Shown here in pieces: positions 44,392 to 53,807 of a stretch of 64,000 nt of DNA (position 1 is the stretch's first letter; each line of letters begins with the position of its first letter). Source of the DNA: Curtobacterium sp. MCBD17_032 (GTDB lineage Bacteria; Actinomycetota; Actinomycetes; Actinomycetales; Microbacteriaceae). A program made the translations under genes and the position numbers. The notes below the pieces were generated by a model. That model had not been told where the DNA came from, ran no database searches, and was given only the letters and a program-made list of their open reading frames with translations. The DNA lies in the NCBI RefSeq assembly GCF_003234855.1, contig NZ_QKTO01000012.1, positions 1 through 64,000 of the forward strand, in the 5' to 3' direction.

Positions 44392-45063
44392 CTACAGCCC
44401 GTGCGGGGTGCCGTCCTGCACGATGATGCCGTCGGTGATCGCCCGCTTCCGGAGTGCCACCTTCGTGCCCACGTCGAAGCCGGCCACGCGGTACTTCTCG
44501 CGGATGCGCTTGAGGTAGCTCTTCGCGGTCTCCTCGGAGATGCCGAGCTGGTACGCCACGCTCTTCACGGGCTCACCGCCACCGTAGAGCGCCATCACGC
44601 GCCGCTCCTGCGCGCTGAGCTTCGGGACGCCGCCGACGTCGCCGGAGTTGATCGCGAGGTCGAGTTCGGCGGAGACGTACTGCTCGCCCCGCTGCGCCGA
44701 CCGGATCGCCTCGACGATCATGGCCGCGTCCTCGCTCTTGACGAGGTAGCCGAGGGCACCGGCGCCGAGGGCTTCGCGCACGACGTTCGGCTCGGAGTAG
44801 GTGCTCATCACGACGGTCTTCACCCCGGCGGTCTTCAGCGTCGAGATCTTCAGCGAGACCGGGATGGAGTCCTTGAGGTCGAGGTCGAGGAGCACGACGT
44901 CGACCGGGAAGCCCGGGCTGGTGAGCAGTTCCGGCCACGTGGTGACCGCGGTGACCATCTGGATGTCGTCCGCGGCGTTGCGGATCCACTCGGTCAGGGC
45001 GCTGAGGAGCATCCGGTGGTCGTCGACGAGTGCGAGTCTGATCGGTTCCGCTGGAGTCGCCAT
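44392..45063 (-). CDS. NarL/FixJ-family response regulator
   Basis: The regulator has 223 residues. The receiver domain (about 8-125) has LALVDDHRMLLSALTEWI and the phospho-acceptor region VVLLDLDLKDS, and ends with the switch Thr/Lys region GALGYLVKSED. The LuxR HTH (about 150-210) has LSAQERRVMALYGGGEPVKS and SEETAKSYLKRIREKYRVAG. GAAAGGA precedes the ATG at 45063. It is the third gene of an operon with a kinase and a membrane protein and is their likely output. Confidence 0.92.
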   Translation of the reverse strand: MATPAEPIRLALVDDHRMLLSALTEWIRNAADDIQMVTAVTTWPELLTSPGFPVDVVLLDLDLKDSIPVSLKISTLKTAGVKTVVMSTYSEPNVVREALGAGALGYLVKSEDAAMIVEAIRSAQRGEQYVSAELDLAINSGDVGGVPKLSAQERRVMALYGGGEPVKSVAYQLGISEETAKSYLKRIREKYRVAGFDVGTKVALRKRAITDGIIVQDGTPHGL

Positions 45064-45193
45064 GCTCGGCGTCCTTTCTCGTGGGGTCCGTCCGGGGCCT
45101 GCCGATCCTAGGAGGGTCGGTGGCCCGGTCTGGGGAGGCTGGCCCGGTTGTCCGCTTGACGCACGGCGCTGGTGCCGGGAGGGGCGGGGTGCG

Positions 45194-46510
45194 TCACATC
45201 TGCGGGTGCCGGTCGACGACGCAGTGCGCGGTGACGTGGAGCACACCGTCCCGCACGCTGTCGGTGTACGGGCCGATGCGCTGGAGGGCGGCCCACGCGG
45301 CGGGACCGAGGCGACGGCGCGGCACGCCGCGGGACTCGATGACGACGGGGACGTCCATCCGGTCGTCGCTGACCGGGTGGCCGTCGGTGCCGACCGGCCC
45401 GAGGGTGACCGACACCACGGGGGAGCCGGGCTGCTGGCTGCGGCCGTCGCCGACCATCTGCCAGAGGGCCTGGAGGAGGCCGTCGCGCTGCGCCGGGGAG
45501 AGGTGTCCGGCGAGAGCGCTCGGGTCGGCGACGGCGACCGCCCGTCCGAGGCGGTCCGACTCGGTGATGGCGTGGTACAGCCACGTCTCGCGCCGCCCCT
45601 CGATCAGGTGCAGGCGGAGCTCGGTGGCGAGGGAGGCGGCGACCGATGCGGACGCGTCGGACAACGGCAACGGGTCGGAGCCGTTCGCGACGGCATCGAG
45701 CAGCTTCTCCGCGGCGAGGTCGAGGCGGGCGAGTTCGTCCGACGCGAGCATCCCGACGGCGAACTGCGGCGCCCCGACGTTGCTCTGCACGAGCACCCGG
45801 TCGAGCTCGCGCTGCACGAGCTGGCGGAACCGGTGCACGACGAAGAGCGCGATCGAGGGCGGCACCACCGTCACGGACAGGAGGGTGACGAGGCCGGGGA
45901 GCGTCTCGGGGCTGATCGGCGTGGACACCACCGCGTACACGATGAACACCAGTCCGAGGCCGACGATCGCGGCGATGACCTCGCGCGCGGGTCGGAGCGT
46001 CGTGATCGGCAGGAGCGCGAAGCCGGCCGCCATCGAGGCGGTCGCAGAGTGTCCGACGTCGTGCTGGGACCAGATGCCGATGAAGTCGAGCGCGACGACC
46101 GCGGCGAGCACGACGCAGATGAGACCGAACGCGAGCCCGGTCAACCGCTCGCCGTAGGTGAGGACGATGCCGATGACGCAGGTGGCGGCGGCGACGAAGA
46201 GGAGCCAGGCGCTGGCGGTGAACCACGGGTCGGCATGGTCCTGCCAGTGCGCGAGGAAGAAGACGATGCCGCCGAGGGCCTCGAGTCCGGTCAGGACCGC
46301 CGCGCCGAGTCCGAGGTGACCCGCTCCGAGGGATGCTCCGGGCTGGGCCGCCTGTCGGAGCGAGCGCGCACCGGTCGACGTGGAGGGGAGGCCGCGCGCC
46401 TGCCGTCGGTCGGTGCCCCGGTACCGCTCCCGGGCCTCCCGGCGGGTGCGGGGCGCGTCCTGGTCACCGGAGAGCCCCCGGCTGATGGTGTCCTCGGGGA
46501 TGCGGCTCAC
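45194..46510 (-). CDS. polytopic membrane protein with degenerate kinase-like C-terminus
   Basis: The protein has 438 residues. A basic cytosolic N-terminus (to about 60) is followed by six or seven TM segments (about 65-240) and then a cytosolic domain. That domain has a helix pair and a beta-rich end (SPVVSVTLGPVG, MDVPVVIESRG) resembling the layout of a HATPase, but no H-box, N-box or G-box is visible. It lies between a complete kinase and a response regulator and its GTG start overlaps the kinase stop (GTGA). It is probably a sensing or scaffold partner of the kinase. Confidence 0.75.
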   Translation of the reverse strand: MSRIPEDTISRGLSGDQDAPRTRREARERYRGTDRRQARGLPSTSTGARSLRQAAQPGASLGAGHLGLGAAVLTGLEALGGIVFFLAHWQDHADPWFTASAWLLFVAAATCVIGIVLTYGERLTGLAFGLICVVLAAVVALDFIGIWSQHDVGHSATASMAAGFALLPITTLRPAREVIAAIVGLGLVFIVYAVVSTPISPETLPGLVTLLSVTVVPPSIALFVVHRFRQLVQRELDRVLVQSNVGAPQFAVGMLASDELARLDLAAEKLLDAVANGSDPLPLSDASASVAASLATELRLHLIEGRRETWLYHAITESDRLGRAVAVADPSALAGHLSPAQRDGLLQALWQMVGDGRSQQPGSPVVSVTLGPVGTDGHPVSDDRMDVPVVIESRGVPRRRLGPAAWAALQRIGPYTDSVRDGVLHVTAHCVVDRHPQM

Positions 46511-47664
46511 CGCGGCGCCTCCAGCACGACGGTCGTGCCGGAGCCCGGCGCGGAGAACAGCCGGGCGTCGCCGCCGACCTCGCGGAGACGGTTCACGACG
46601 CTCTCCTTGAAGCCGAGTCGTTCGGAGCTGACGGCGTCGAGTTCGAAACCGACGCCGGAGTCGGTGACCATGGCCCGGACCATCGCCTCGTCGTGCACGA
46701 TCGTGACGTGTGCCTCGGGGACCCCGGCGTGCCGGCGGACGTTCTCGAGACACTCCCCGAGCGCGAGCAGGAAGGCGTCGAGGACGTGCGTCGGCAGGAG
46801 GACCTGTCCGGTGCCGTGCCAGGCGACCTCGAGGCCCATCCGACCGAACCGCTGCTTGACGGACTCCAGGGTCTGCCCGAGCGGCGACTCCTCGGTCCGG
46901 GTGAGCGAGTAGTCACCGGACTGCTGCGGTTGCGGGGTCGCACCGAGGCGGAGGTGGCGGAGGAGGCGGGCGTCCTCGGCGGCCTGCTCGCGCATCGCGT
47001 GCTCGGAGACGCCGACGCCGGAGTGCGCCAGGAGGGTCAGGGTCGCCAGGACGGTGTCGTGCAGCAGGCGTGCTCCCTGTCGGCGCTGCGCCTCGGTCTC
47101 GCTCGCCTGCCGTTCGGCGCGGTGCGCGGTGCCGATCGTGTAGATGCGTCGGGCCACGCGGGGGATGCTCCGGCTGATCCACACCGCGACGACGGCGACG
47201 AGCACCCAACCGAGCAGGACACCGCTGACGGGGAGCGAGAGGACGGTGCCGCTCGCCCACGACATCAGGGCGACGGAGACCACACCGGCGGCGGCCGCGA
47301 TGCCGAGGCCGACGGGGTGTCCGCGCTGCGCCATGAGGAGGGAGGCCAACCCGCCGCCGGCGAGCGGCACGAGTGCGCTCGCGATGACCCCGCGGTCGTC
47401 GGGGGCGACGGCGGTGGCGAGGACGGCGACGGCGCCGAGGCCGCTCAGCACCGTGAGCGCGGTCCACCAGGTCGAGCCGTTCCCCCCGAACGCGACGAGC
47501 GCGGCGACCATGACGGCGATGCACGTCAACCCGACGACCAGGGGCAGCGCGGGGACGGCGAGCGACGTGGCCACGGCGACGACGCTGATGAGCGCGCACA
47601 CGATGCCCACGACACGCGTCGTCGACCGGAGGAGGCGGTCGCGTTCCTGCGCGAGGAGTTCCAT
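46507..47664 (-). CDS. membrane sensor histidine kinase (NarL-type, HisKA_3)
   Basis: The kinase has 385 residues. About six TM segments (residues 18-175) are followed by the H-box RRQGARLLHDTVLATLTLLA (His about 213) and the HATPase with N-box GECLENVRRHAGVPEAHVTI, G1 VTDSGVGFE and GSGTTVVLEAP at the end. No extracytoplasmic sensor domain is evident, so sensing is within the membrane or through the partner protein. The ATG at 47664 has AGGA 6 nt upstream. The first gene of a three-gene operon. Confidence 0.9.
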   Translation of the reverse strand: MELLAQERDRLLRSTTRVVGIVCALISVVAVATSLAVPALPLVVGLTCIAVMVAALVAFGGNGSTWWTALTVLSGLGAVAVLATAVAPDDRGVIASALVPLAGGGLASLLMAQRGHPVGLGIAAAAGVVSVALMSWASGTVLSLPVSGVLLGWVLVAVVAVWISRSIPRVARRIYTIGTAHRAERQASETEAQRRQGARLLHDTVLATLTLLAHSGVGVSEHAMREQAAEDARLLRHLRLGATPQPQQSGDYSLTRTEESPLGQTLESVKQRFGRMGLEVAWHGTGQVLLPTHVLDAFLLALGECLENVRRHAGVPEAHVTIVHDEAMVRAMVTDSGVGFELDAVSSERLGFKESVVNRLREVGGDARLFSAPGSGTTVVLEAPR

Positions 47665-47846
47665 CGTTGGTCCTGGCTGTTCCTGGTTCGGGAGAGCTGG
47701 TTGGTCTTGGGAAACCGAGCACTGGTCGAGACCGTGCACTCTGCATCATTCCACGGGCGACACTCGTTGTGGGGTCTTCGGCGCGCGGGGGTCGACGGAT
47801 CGGTCTGCCGGTGTCCCGTCTTCCGGGGACACGCGCTGCACCCCGA

Positions 47847-49046
47847 TCAGGCGAGCAGGCGCTGGAGGTGTGCGCCGACGGCCTCGGACTCGATGAGGAA
47901 GCCGTCGTGACCGAACTCGCTCGTGATCACCGCGGCACGGTCACCGTCGAGCGTGTCGGGCACCCCCGCGGCGATGCGGTGCTGGTCCTCGACGGGGAAC
48001 AGTCGGTCGCTGGAGACGCCCACCACGAGGGTGTGCGCGGTGACCCGGGACAGGGCAGCGGCGACACCGCCTCGACCGGCGCCGACGTCGTGCGAGTCCA
48101 TCGCGTGCGTGAGGGTGACGTAGGAGGCCGCGTCGAACCGCCGGGTGAACTTGTTGCCGTGGAAGTCGAGGTAGCTCTCCACGGAGAACCGGCCGTCGTC
48201 GCCGAGCGGGGAGACCTCGCTCTGCCACGTCCGGGCGAACCGGCCGTTGAGTTCGTCCGAGGCGCGGTAGGTCATCATCGCCATCCGTCGCGCGAGCGCC
48301 AGCCCCCGGTGCGGCCCCTCCCCGGGTTCGGCGTCGTGGTGGTCGCCGCCGGCGAAGCCCGGGTCCATCTGGATCGCCGCGCGCTGCAGGGAGTTCGCGG
48401 CGATCTGGTCCGCGGTGGTCTGCGCGGTCGTCGCGAGGACGGCGAGGCGCGCCACCCGTTCCGGGGCCGTGACCGCGAGTTCCAGCGCGTGCATGCCACC
48501 CATCGAGCCGCCGACGACGGCCGCGAACCGGTCGATGCCGAGTCGGTCCGCCAGCCGCAGCTGCGTCGCCACCTGGTCGCGGGCGGTGACGAACGGGAAG
48601 CGGGAGCCCCACTCGACGCCGTCCGGCGCCAGCGAGGAGGGGCCGGTCGTGCCCTGGCACCCGCCGAGCATGTTCGGCGCGACGACGAAGAACCGGTCGG
48701 TGTCGATCGCACGCCCCGGCCCGACGACGTCACCCCACCAGCCTGCGGTGCGGTGACCGGGGCCGGCGGGGCCGGTGACGTGCGAGTCGCCGGTCAGGGC
48801 GTGCAGCACCAGGACGGCGTTGTCCCGCGCGGGGGAGAGCGTCCCCCAGGTCTCGTACGCCACGCGGACGGCGGGGACGAGCCCGCCGCGGACGGTCTGC
48901 TCGCCGAGGTCCTCGAACCGGCGTGCCCCGGGCGGGTCACCCGGTCGCCACGCACCCGTCACCGGCGGCTTGCCGAGCGTGCGGAGTTCGGCACCGGGCA
49001 CCAGGGTGGACGGCACGGAGTCCTCGGGGGTCGTCTGCCAGTCCAT
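47847..49046 (-). CDS. metX: homoserine O-acetyltransferase
   Basis: This alpha/beta-hydrolase-fold enzyme makes O-acetylhomoserine for methionine synthesis. It has 399 residues. Seen: RVAYETWGTLSPARDNAVLV, the nucleophile elbow VGGSMGGMHALELA, the lid region, and the C-terminal FGHDGFLIES with catalytic His. The ATG at 49046 is 10 nt after CAGACT. It follows metY in the same direction; the intergenic gap holds a 24-bp hairpin. Confidence 0.95.
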   Translation of the reverse strand: MDWQTTPEDSVPSTLVPGAELRTLGKPPVTGAWRPGDPPGARRFEDLGEQTVRGGLVPAVRVAYETWGTLSPARDNAVLVLHALTGDSHVTGPAGPGHRTAGWWGDVVGPGRAIDTDRFFVVAPNMLGGCQGTTGPSSLAPDGVEWGSRFPFVTARDQVATQLRLADRLGIDRFAAVVGGSMGGMHALELAVTAPERVARLAVLATTAQTTADQIAANSLQRAAIQMDPGFAGGDHHDAEPGEGPHRGLALARRMAMMTYRASDELNGRFARTWQSEVSPLGDDGRFSVESYLDFHGNKFTRRFDAASYVTLTHAMDSHDVGAGRGGVAAALSRVTAHTLVVGVSSDRLFPVEDQHRIAAGVPDTLDGDRAAVITSEFGHDGFLIESEAVGAHLQRLLA

Positions 49047-49117
49047 CGTGGGGTCCAGTCTGCCGGGACGCCCGCCGCACCGCCGCCGTGTTACGCCGTG
49101 ACGGGCCGCGGAACGCG

Positions 49118-49167
49118 ACGTGGGTGGTTCCCCGCAGCGGTGGACCGCTGCGGGGAACCACCCACGT
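49118..49167 (-). terminator. 24-bp perfect hairpin between metY and metX
   Basis: Arms 49118-49141 and 49144-49167 are fully complementary (outer ACGTGGGTGGTTCC, inner GCAGCGGT) with a 2-nt centre. There is no U-tract. Its position just after metY suggests a terminator or attenuator controlling read-through into metX. Confidence 0.75.
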
Positions 49168-49181
49168 TCCGTGCGAGGGGG

Positions 49182-50513
49182 CTAGGCGCGCAGGCCCGCC
49201 TGGGCGACGGCCCGTGCGGCGGCGAGACCGGCCTCCAGGTCGGCCTTGAGGTCCTCGACGTTCTCGATCCCGACCGACAGACGGACGAGCCCCGGCGTCA
49301 CGCCGGTCGTCAGCTGCTGCTCGGGCGTGAGCTGCGAGTGCGTCGTCGACGCCGGGTGGATGACGAGTGAGCGGACGTCGCCGATGTTCGCCAGGTGCGA
49401 GAACAGCTGCAGCTCGTCGACGAGCGCCCGGCCCGCGTCCACGCCGCCCTTGAGCTCGAAGGACAGCACCGCGCCGACGCCGCGTGGCGCGTACTTCGTC
49501 GCCGCTGGGTACCAGGGGCTCGTCGGCAGGCCGGCGTACGCCACCGTCGCGACGTCCGGGTGCCGGTCGAGCCACTCCGCGATCTCCTGAGCGTTCGACA
49601 CGTGGCGCTCGATCCGGAGCGACAGCGTCTCGATGCCCTGCAGGAGCGCGAACGCCGTGTCGGGGGAGTTCGACGCGCCGAGGTCGCGGAGCAGCTGCAC
49701 CCGCGCCTTGACGATGTACGCGAGCGCGTCCCCGACCGCCTGCGAGAAGACCGCTCCGTGGTACGACGGGTCCGGGGTGCTGAACTCCGGGAACCGCTCG
49801 GCGTGCTCCGACCAGGCGAACGTGCCGCCGTCCACGATGACGCCGCCGATGACGGTGCCGTGCCCGCCGAGGAACTTCGTCGCCGAGTGCACGACGACGT
49901 CCGCCCCGTGCTCGAACGGCCGGATGAGGTACGGCGTCGCGATCGTGTTGTCGACGATGAGCGGCACGCCGGACTCGTGGGCGACGCCCGCGACGGTCTC
50001 GATGTCGAGCACGTTGATGCGCGGGTTGCCGATCGTCTCGGCGAAGAACAGCTTCGTGTTCGGCCGGACCGCACGACGCCATTCCTCGGGGTCGTCCTGG
50101 TCCTCGACGAACGTCGTCTCGATGCCGAGCTTGGCGAGCGTGTACTTGAACAGGTTGTACGTGCCGCCGTAGATCGACGACGACGAGACGATGTGGTCAC
50201 CCGCGCCGGCGATGTTGAGCACCGCGTAGGTCTCCGCAGCCTGGCCGCTCGACACGAGCAACGCGCCGGTGCCGCCCTCGAGCGCCGCGATCCGCTGCTC
50301 GACGACGTCGTTCGTCGGGTTCATGATCCGCGAGTAGATGTTGCCCGGCTGCGCCAGCGCGAACAGGTCGCGAGCGTGGTCCGAGTTCTCGAACACGTAC
50401 GACGTCGTCTTGTAGATCGGCGTCGCCCGGGCCCCCGTCGTCGGGTCCGGAGCGGCACCCGCGTGCACCTGCGTGGTCTCGAACCGCCAGGCGGCTGCGT
50501 CGTTCGTGGTCAT
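49182..50513 (-). CDS. metY: O-acetylhomoserine aminocarboxypropyltransferase
   Basis: This PLP enzyme joins O-acetylhomoserine with sulfide (or methanethiol) to give homocysteine. It has 443 residues. Seen: TPIYKTTSYVFENSDHARDL, SSGQAAETYAVLNIAGAGDH, PLIVDNTIATPYLIRPFEHG and the PLP lysine in VHSATKFLGGHGTVIGG (about Lys213). AGGAGC lies upstream of the ATG at 50513. With metX next to it this is the main direct-sulfhydrylation methionine pair. Confidence 0.94.
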   Translation of the reverse strand: MTTNDAAAWRFETTQVHAGAAPDPTTGARATPIYKTTSYVFENSDHARDLFALAQPGNIYSRIMNPTNDVVEQRIAALEGGTGALLVSSGQAAETYAVLNIAGAGDHIVSSSSIYGGTYNLFKYTLAKLGIETTFVEDQDDPEEWRRAVRPNTKLFFAETIGNPRINVLDIETVAGVAHESGVPLIVDNTIATPYLIRPFEHGADVVVHSATKFLGGHGTVIGGVIVDGGTFAWSEHAERFPEFSTPDPSYHGAVFSQAVGDALAYIVKARVQLLRDLGASNSPDTAFALLQGIETLSLRIERHVSNAQEIAEWLDRHPDVATVAYAGLPTSPWYPAATKYAPRGVGAVLSFELKGGVDAGRALVDELQLFSHLANIGDVRSLVIHPASTTHSQLTPEQQLTTGVTPGLVRLSVGIENVEDLKADLEAGLAAARAVAQAGLRA

Positions 50514-50790
50514 CGGGGGCTCCTGTCCGTCACCGTGGTCGTCGGGTCGACACGGACGCGGGCCGGGAGGACCACCGCGTCTGTCCGTCGTCGGTCACGC
50601 TACGCAGGTGGCCGGGCGGGCACCAGCGTGGCCGTCGTGCGACGTAACGCGCGCGTCGGACGCAGGGCGGGCCTCCCGTCCGGGCGCCGGTGCGGACGAC
50701 GGCGGGTGACCGTCCTGGTCGAGCACGCGACGACCGTCCGCCGACGGTGACCTCGCTGTCGGGCGACGGATGGCCTACAGTGCTGCCGTC
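50514..50790. other. divergent intergenic region metY / AraC gene
   Basis: A 277-bp gap without a gene. It contains CGGACG...CGTCCG arms around GGGCGGGCCTCCCG (50657-50683), another copy of the recurrent GGGCCTCCCGTCC word, and TACAGT (50776-50781), the -10 of the AraC gene. No clear metY promoter or riboswitch was recognised. Confidence 0.4.
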
Positions 50791-51783
50791 ATGACCTCCC
50801 CGCCGACACCGACGCCGGACCGCGAGCCGCAGCACGGGCCCGGGCACCCCGCCGTGCGCCGGCACGACGTCGCCGGGCGGGACGTGGACGAAGCGACGGG
50901 GTTCTACGAGCGGGTGCACGACGCCCACGAGGTCCGGCTCACGCGGGACGGGTCGCGGCCGTTCGGGTTCCGGTTCCGCGCGGTGGGAGACGACCGCCTC
51001 CGACTCCGCAGCTCCGCCCTCAGCGCGGACCGCTGGGGTCGCATCGAACCCGTCGGTCGCGTCCTGGTGGCGTGGGCGCACGACGGACAGCTCGCCTTCG
51101 ACGCCGGGACGGACGACGAGCTCGTGGTCCGCGCGGGCGTGCCGGCGGTGTACCCGACCGGCCGCCCCTTCACGATCCAGGCACCCGCCGGCGTCACGCT
51201 GCACACCATCGACCTGGACGCGCGCGCCCTCGGAGACCTGCACGCCGCCCGCACCGGCACGGCCCCGCGCCCGCTCGCGTTCGCCCGCCGCCCGGACGCC
51301 GACGGCCTCGCCGCCCTCCGCGCCGTGCTCGCCGCCTCCGCCCCCGTCCTCCTCGACCCGGCCGCCGACCGCCTCGAGCGCGCCCGACACGTGGACGCCC
51401 TGAGCCGTCGCATGCTCGACGCCTTCGTCCCCGCTCCGGCAGCACCACACCACGCCGGACACCCGCGCAACGTCGCCCGAGCGCTCGAGTACATCGAGGA
51501 GCACCTCGGTGAGCCGATCACCGCCGCCGACATCGCCGGTGCCGCCGGTCTCAGCCAGCGCGGACTCCAGCAGGCGTTCAACCGCAACGACCTCCCGACA
51601 CCGCTCGAGGCCCTCCGTGAAGCCAGACTCCGACGGGTCCGCACGGCGCTCGCCGACGGGCGCGTCGGCGAGGTCAGCGTCGCAGCCGTGGCACGGGCGT
51701 ACGGCTTCGCCCACCTCGGCCGCTTCGCCGGCTACTACGCCGAGCGGTTCGGTGAACGTCCGAACGACACGCTCCGGTCCTGA
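50791..51783 (+). CDS. AraC-family transcription regulator
   Basis: The regulator has 330 residues. The N-terminal ligand/dimerisation domain (about 35-175, AraC-ligand-binding type with VAWAHDGQLAFDAGTDDELV) is followed by two HTH motifs at the C-terminus (ARALEYIEEHLGEPITAADI to AYGFAHLGRFAGYYAERFGE, about 230-325). The ATG at 50791 is 9 nt after TACAGT, with no Shine-Dalgarno. The target is unknown; the neighbouring acyltransferase is convergent. Confidence 0.9.
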   Translation: MTSPPTPTPDREPQHGPGHPAVRRHDVAGRDVDEATGFYERVHDAHEVRLTRDGSRPFGFRFRAVGDDRLRLRSSALSADRWGRIEPVGRVLVAWAHDGQLAFDAGTDDELVVRAGVPAVYPTGRPFTIQAPAGVTLHTIDLDARALGDLHAARTGTAPRPLAFARRPDADGLAALRAVLAASAPVLLDPAADRLERARHVDALSRRMLDAFVPAPAAPHHAGHPRNVARALEYIEEHLGEPITAADIAGAAGLSQRGLQQAFNRNDLPTPLEALREARLRRVRTALADGRVGEVSVAAVARAYGFAHLGRFAGYYAERFGERPNDTLRS

Positions 51784-51790
51784 CCGCGCG

Positions 51791-52882
51791 TCACACCGGG
51801 TCGCGGCGGAACAACCAGTCGACCTTCGGCTCGAGCAGCCACCGCATCCCGCGACGCACGAACGGCTGCGCCAGGAACAGGCTCACCGCACACGCGAGCA
51901 GCACCATGAGCAGCACGTACGGCCACGCCGAGTGCTCCCCGGCCAGGATCCCGGACTCGCGGATCGGGTAGAGCACGAACGTGTGCAGGAGGTAGACGTA
52001 CATCGTCGCCGCGCCGAACCGGGTCAGCCAGACCGTCCGGCGAGGTACGAGGAGCAGGAACGCCGCCGTGAGCAGCGCCGCGAACAGCATCAGCCCGAAG
52101 CGGACGCCGCCGGCCCACCACGTGTCCTCGCCGAGCCCCGAGTACGAGTCGTCGTAGAAGAACCAGTGGTGCAGGTCGAACTCCTTGAACTGCGGGGTGA
52201 ACAGCACGCACGCCGCGGCCCACGCGGCGAACAGGAGCGCCGCCGCGACCCGGACCCGGACCACGACCCGGCGGGGTGCCTCGTACCAGCGGTCGAAGAC
52301 GCCCCACTGCTTCACCTGCCACCCGAGCAGGAAGAACGGCAGCAGGCTGATCGCCCGCGACAGCGAGAGCGTCGAGTCGACGTTGTCGAAGTACCCGACG
52401 CCGATGCTCAGCACCACCGCCCAGAGCAGCGGCCACCGCAGCTGCGCCAGGTACGGCAGGATCAGCCGGAAGATCCCGAGCGCGAGCAGGAACCACAGCG
52501 TCCACGTCGGCTTCGTCGGGTTGAACTCCTTGCCGCCCTCCACGATCGCCTGCACCACGGTCCAGATCGTCTGCATGACGATGTACGGCACGACGATGTC
52601 GGTGAACGTCCGCCGCATGCGCTGCGCCGTCGGGGTGTCCGCCGACGAGAAGTACCCGCTGATCACACCGAACGCCGGCATGTGGAAGGCGTAGATGAAC
52701 GTGTACAGCGCCAACGCGTGCTCGCTGCCCGTCGTCTGACGCTGGATCGCGTGCCCGATCACCACGAGGGTCACCGCGACGAACCGCGACGTGTCCCACA
52801 GCGGGATCCGACGTTTCGCCCGACCCGGGTCGAGCCGTTCCGCGGGGGCCGAGGGCGCGGGAGGGGCGGCGTCCGTCGTCAT
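51791..52882 (-). CDS. acyltransferase-3 family membrane protein
   Basis: The protein has 363 residues and about ten TM segments. It begins with a proline-rich tail, then RIPLWDTSRFVAVTLVVIGH, the AT3 start with the conserved catalytic-type His. PTWTLWFLLALGIFRLILPY and YVYLLHTFVLYP fit the OafA/OpgC-like group that acylates exported glycans or sugars. The ATG lies 7 nt after TAACGT (52890-52895), leaderless. The stop is only 7 bp from that of the AraC gene. Confidence 0.88.
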   Translation of the reverse strand: MTTDAAPPAPSAPAERLDPGRAKRRIPLWDTSRFVAVTLVVIGHAIQRQTTGSEHALALYTFIYAFHMPAFGVISGYFSSADTPTAQRMRRTFTDIVVPYIVMQTIWTVVQAIVEGGKEFNPTKPTWTLWFLLALGIFRLILPYLAQLRWPLLWAVVLSIGVGYFDNVDSTLSLSRAISLLPFFLLGWQVKQWGVFDRWYEAPRRVVVRVRVAAALLFAAWAAACVLFTPQFKEFDLHHWFFYDDSYSGLGEDTWWAGGVRFGLMLFAALLTAAFLLLVPRRTVWLTRFGAATMYVYLLHTFVLYPIRESGILAGEHSAWPYVLLMVLLACAVSLFLAQPFVRRGMRWLLEPKVDWLFRRDPV

Positions 52883-52966
52883 CTCCCGCACGTTACCGGC
52901 CGACGGCCCTCGACGTGTCGGTAGCGTTGGCGACACCCGGCACCACAGACCACCACGAGGAGCACC

Positions 52967-53764
52967 ATGAGCAACCGTCGAGCCGTCGTCACCGGAGCCA
53001 GTTCCGGGATCGGGGCGGCCACCGTCCGGCGCTTCCGCCAGCACGGGTGGGACGTCCTGGCCGTCGCCCGCCGGGCCGACCGGCTCGAGGCGCTCGCCGC
53101 GGAGACCGGGACGGACACGCTGGTCGTCGACGTCACCTCGAGCACGGACGTGTCGGCGCTCGCCGCCCGCGTGGACGAGCTCGGCGGGGCGGACGTGCTC
53201 GTCAACAACGCCGGGGGAGCGTTCGGGTCGGCGTCCGTCGAGGAGTCCGACGTCGAGGACTGGCGTGCGATGTTCGAGGTGAACGTGCTCGGCACCAAGC
53301 GCGTCACCGCGGCGTTGCTGCCGGCCCTGCGGCGTCGTGCGGCGCGGACGGGCGGCGCGGACGTCGTCACCGTGACGAGCACGGCCGGATTCGTCACCTA
53401 CGAGAACGGTGGCGGCTACGTCGCCGCGAAGCACGCCGAGCACGCGCTGGTCGGTGTGCTCCGGCTCGAGCTCAACGGCGAGCCGATCCGCGTCGTCGAG
53501 ATCGCCCCCGGCATGGTGAAGACCGAGGAGTTCTCCGTCGTGCGGTTCGGCGGCGACACCGCGGCGGCTGCGGCCGTCTACGACGGGGTCGAGGCGCCGC
53601 TCGTGGCGGACGACGTCGCCGAGGCGATCGTGCACGCCGTGGAGCTGCCGCCGCACGTCAACCTCGACCTCGTGACGGTCCGTCCGGTGGCGCAGTCGGC
53701 GCAGCACAAGCTCGCCCGCGGGCCGCTCACGCCCAAGGGGCAGGCCGCAGCGCCCGGGCGGTGA
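52967..53764 (+). CDS. short-chain dehydrogenase/reductase
   Basis: The protein has 265 residues in a Rossmann fold. Cofactor motif VVTGASSGIGAATVRRF (TGxxxGIG), NNAGGAF near residue 83, the catalytic Ser in TVTSTAGFV and YVAAK (Tyr-Lys) near 160. GAGGAGCACC precedes the ATG. The Arg/Asp pattern after the second strand suggests NADP. The substrate is unknown. Confidence 0.9.
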   Translation: MSNRRAVVTGASSGIGAATVRRFRQHGWDVLAVARRADRLEALAAETGTDTLVVDVTSSTDVSALAARVDELGGADVLVNNAGGAFGSASVEESDVEDWRAMFEVNVLGTKRVTAALLPALRRRAARTGGADVVTVTSTAGFVTYENGGGYVAAKHAEHALVGVLRLELNGEPIRVVEIAPGMVKTEEFSVVRFGGDTAAAAAVYDGVEAPLVADDVAEAIVHAVELPPHVNLDLVTVRPVAQSAQHKLARGPLTPKGQAAAPGR

Positions 53765-53807
53765 CGACGGGTCGCGGGCGGGACACCCCTGCCGGTACCG
53801 TGGGCGG

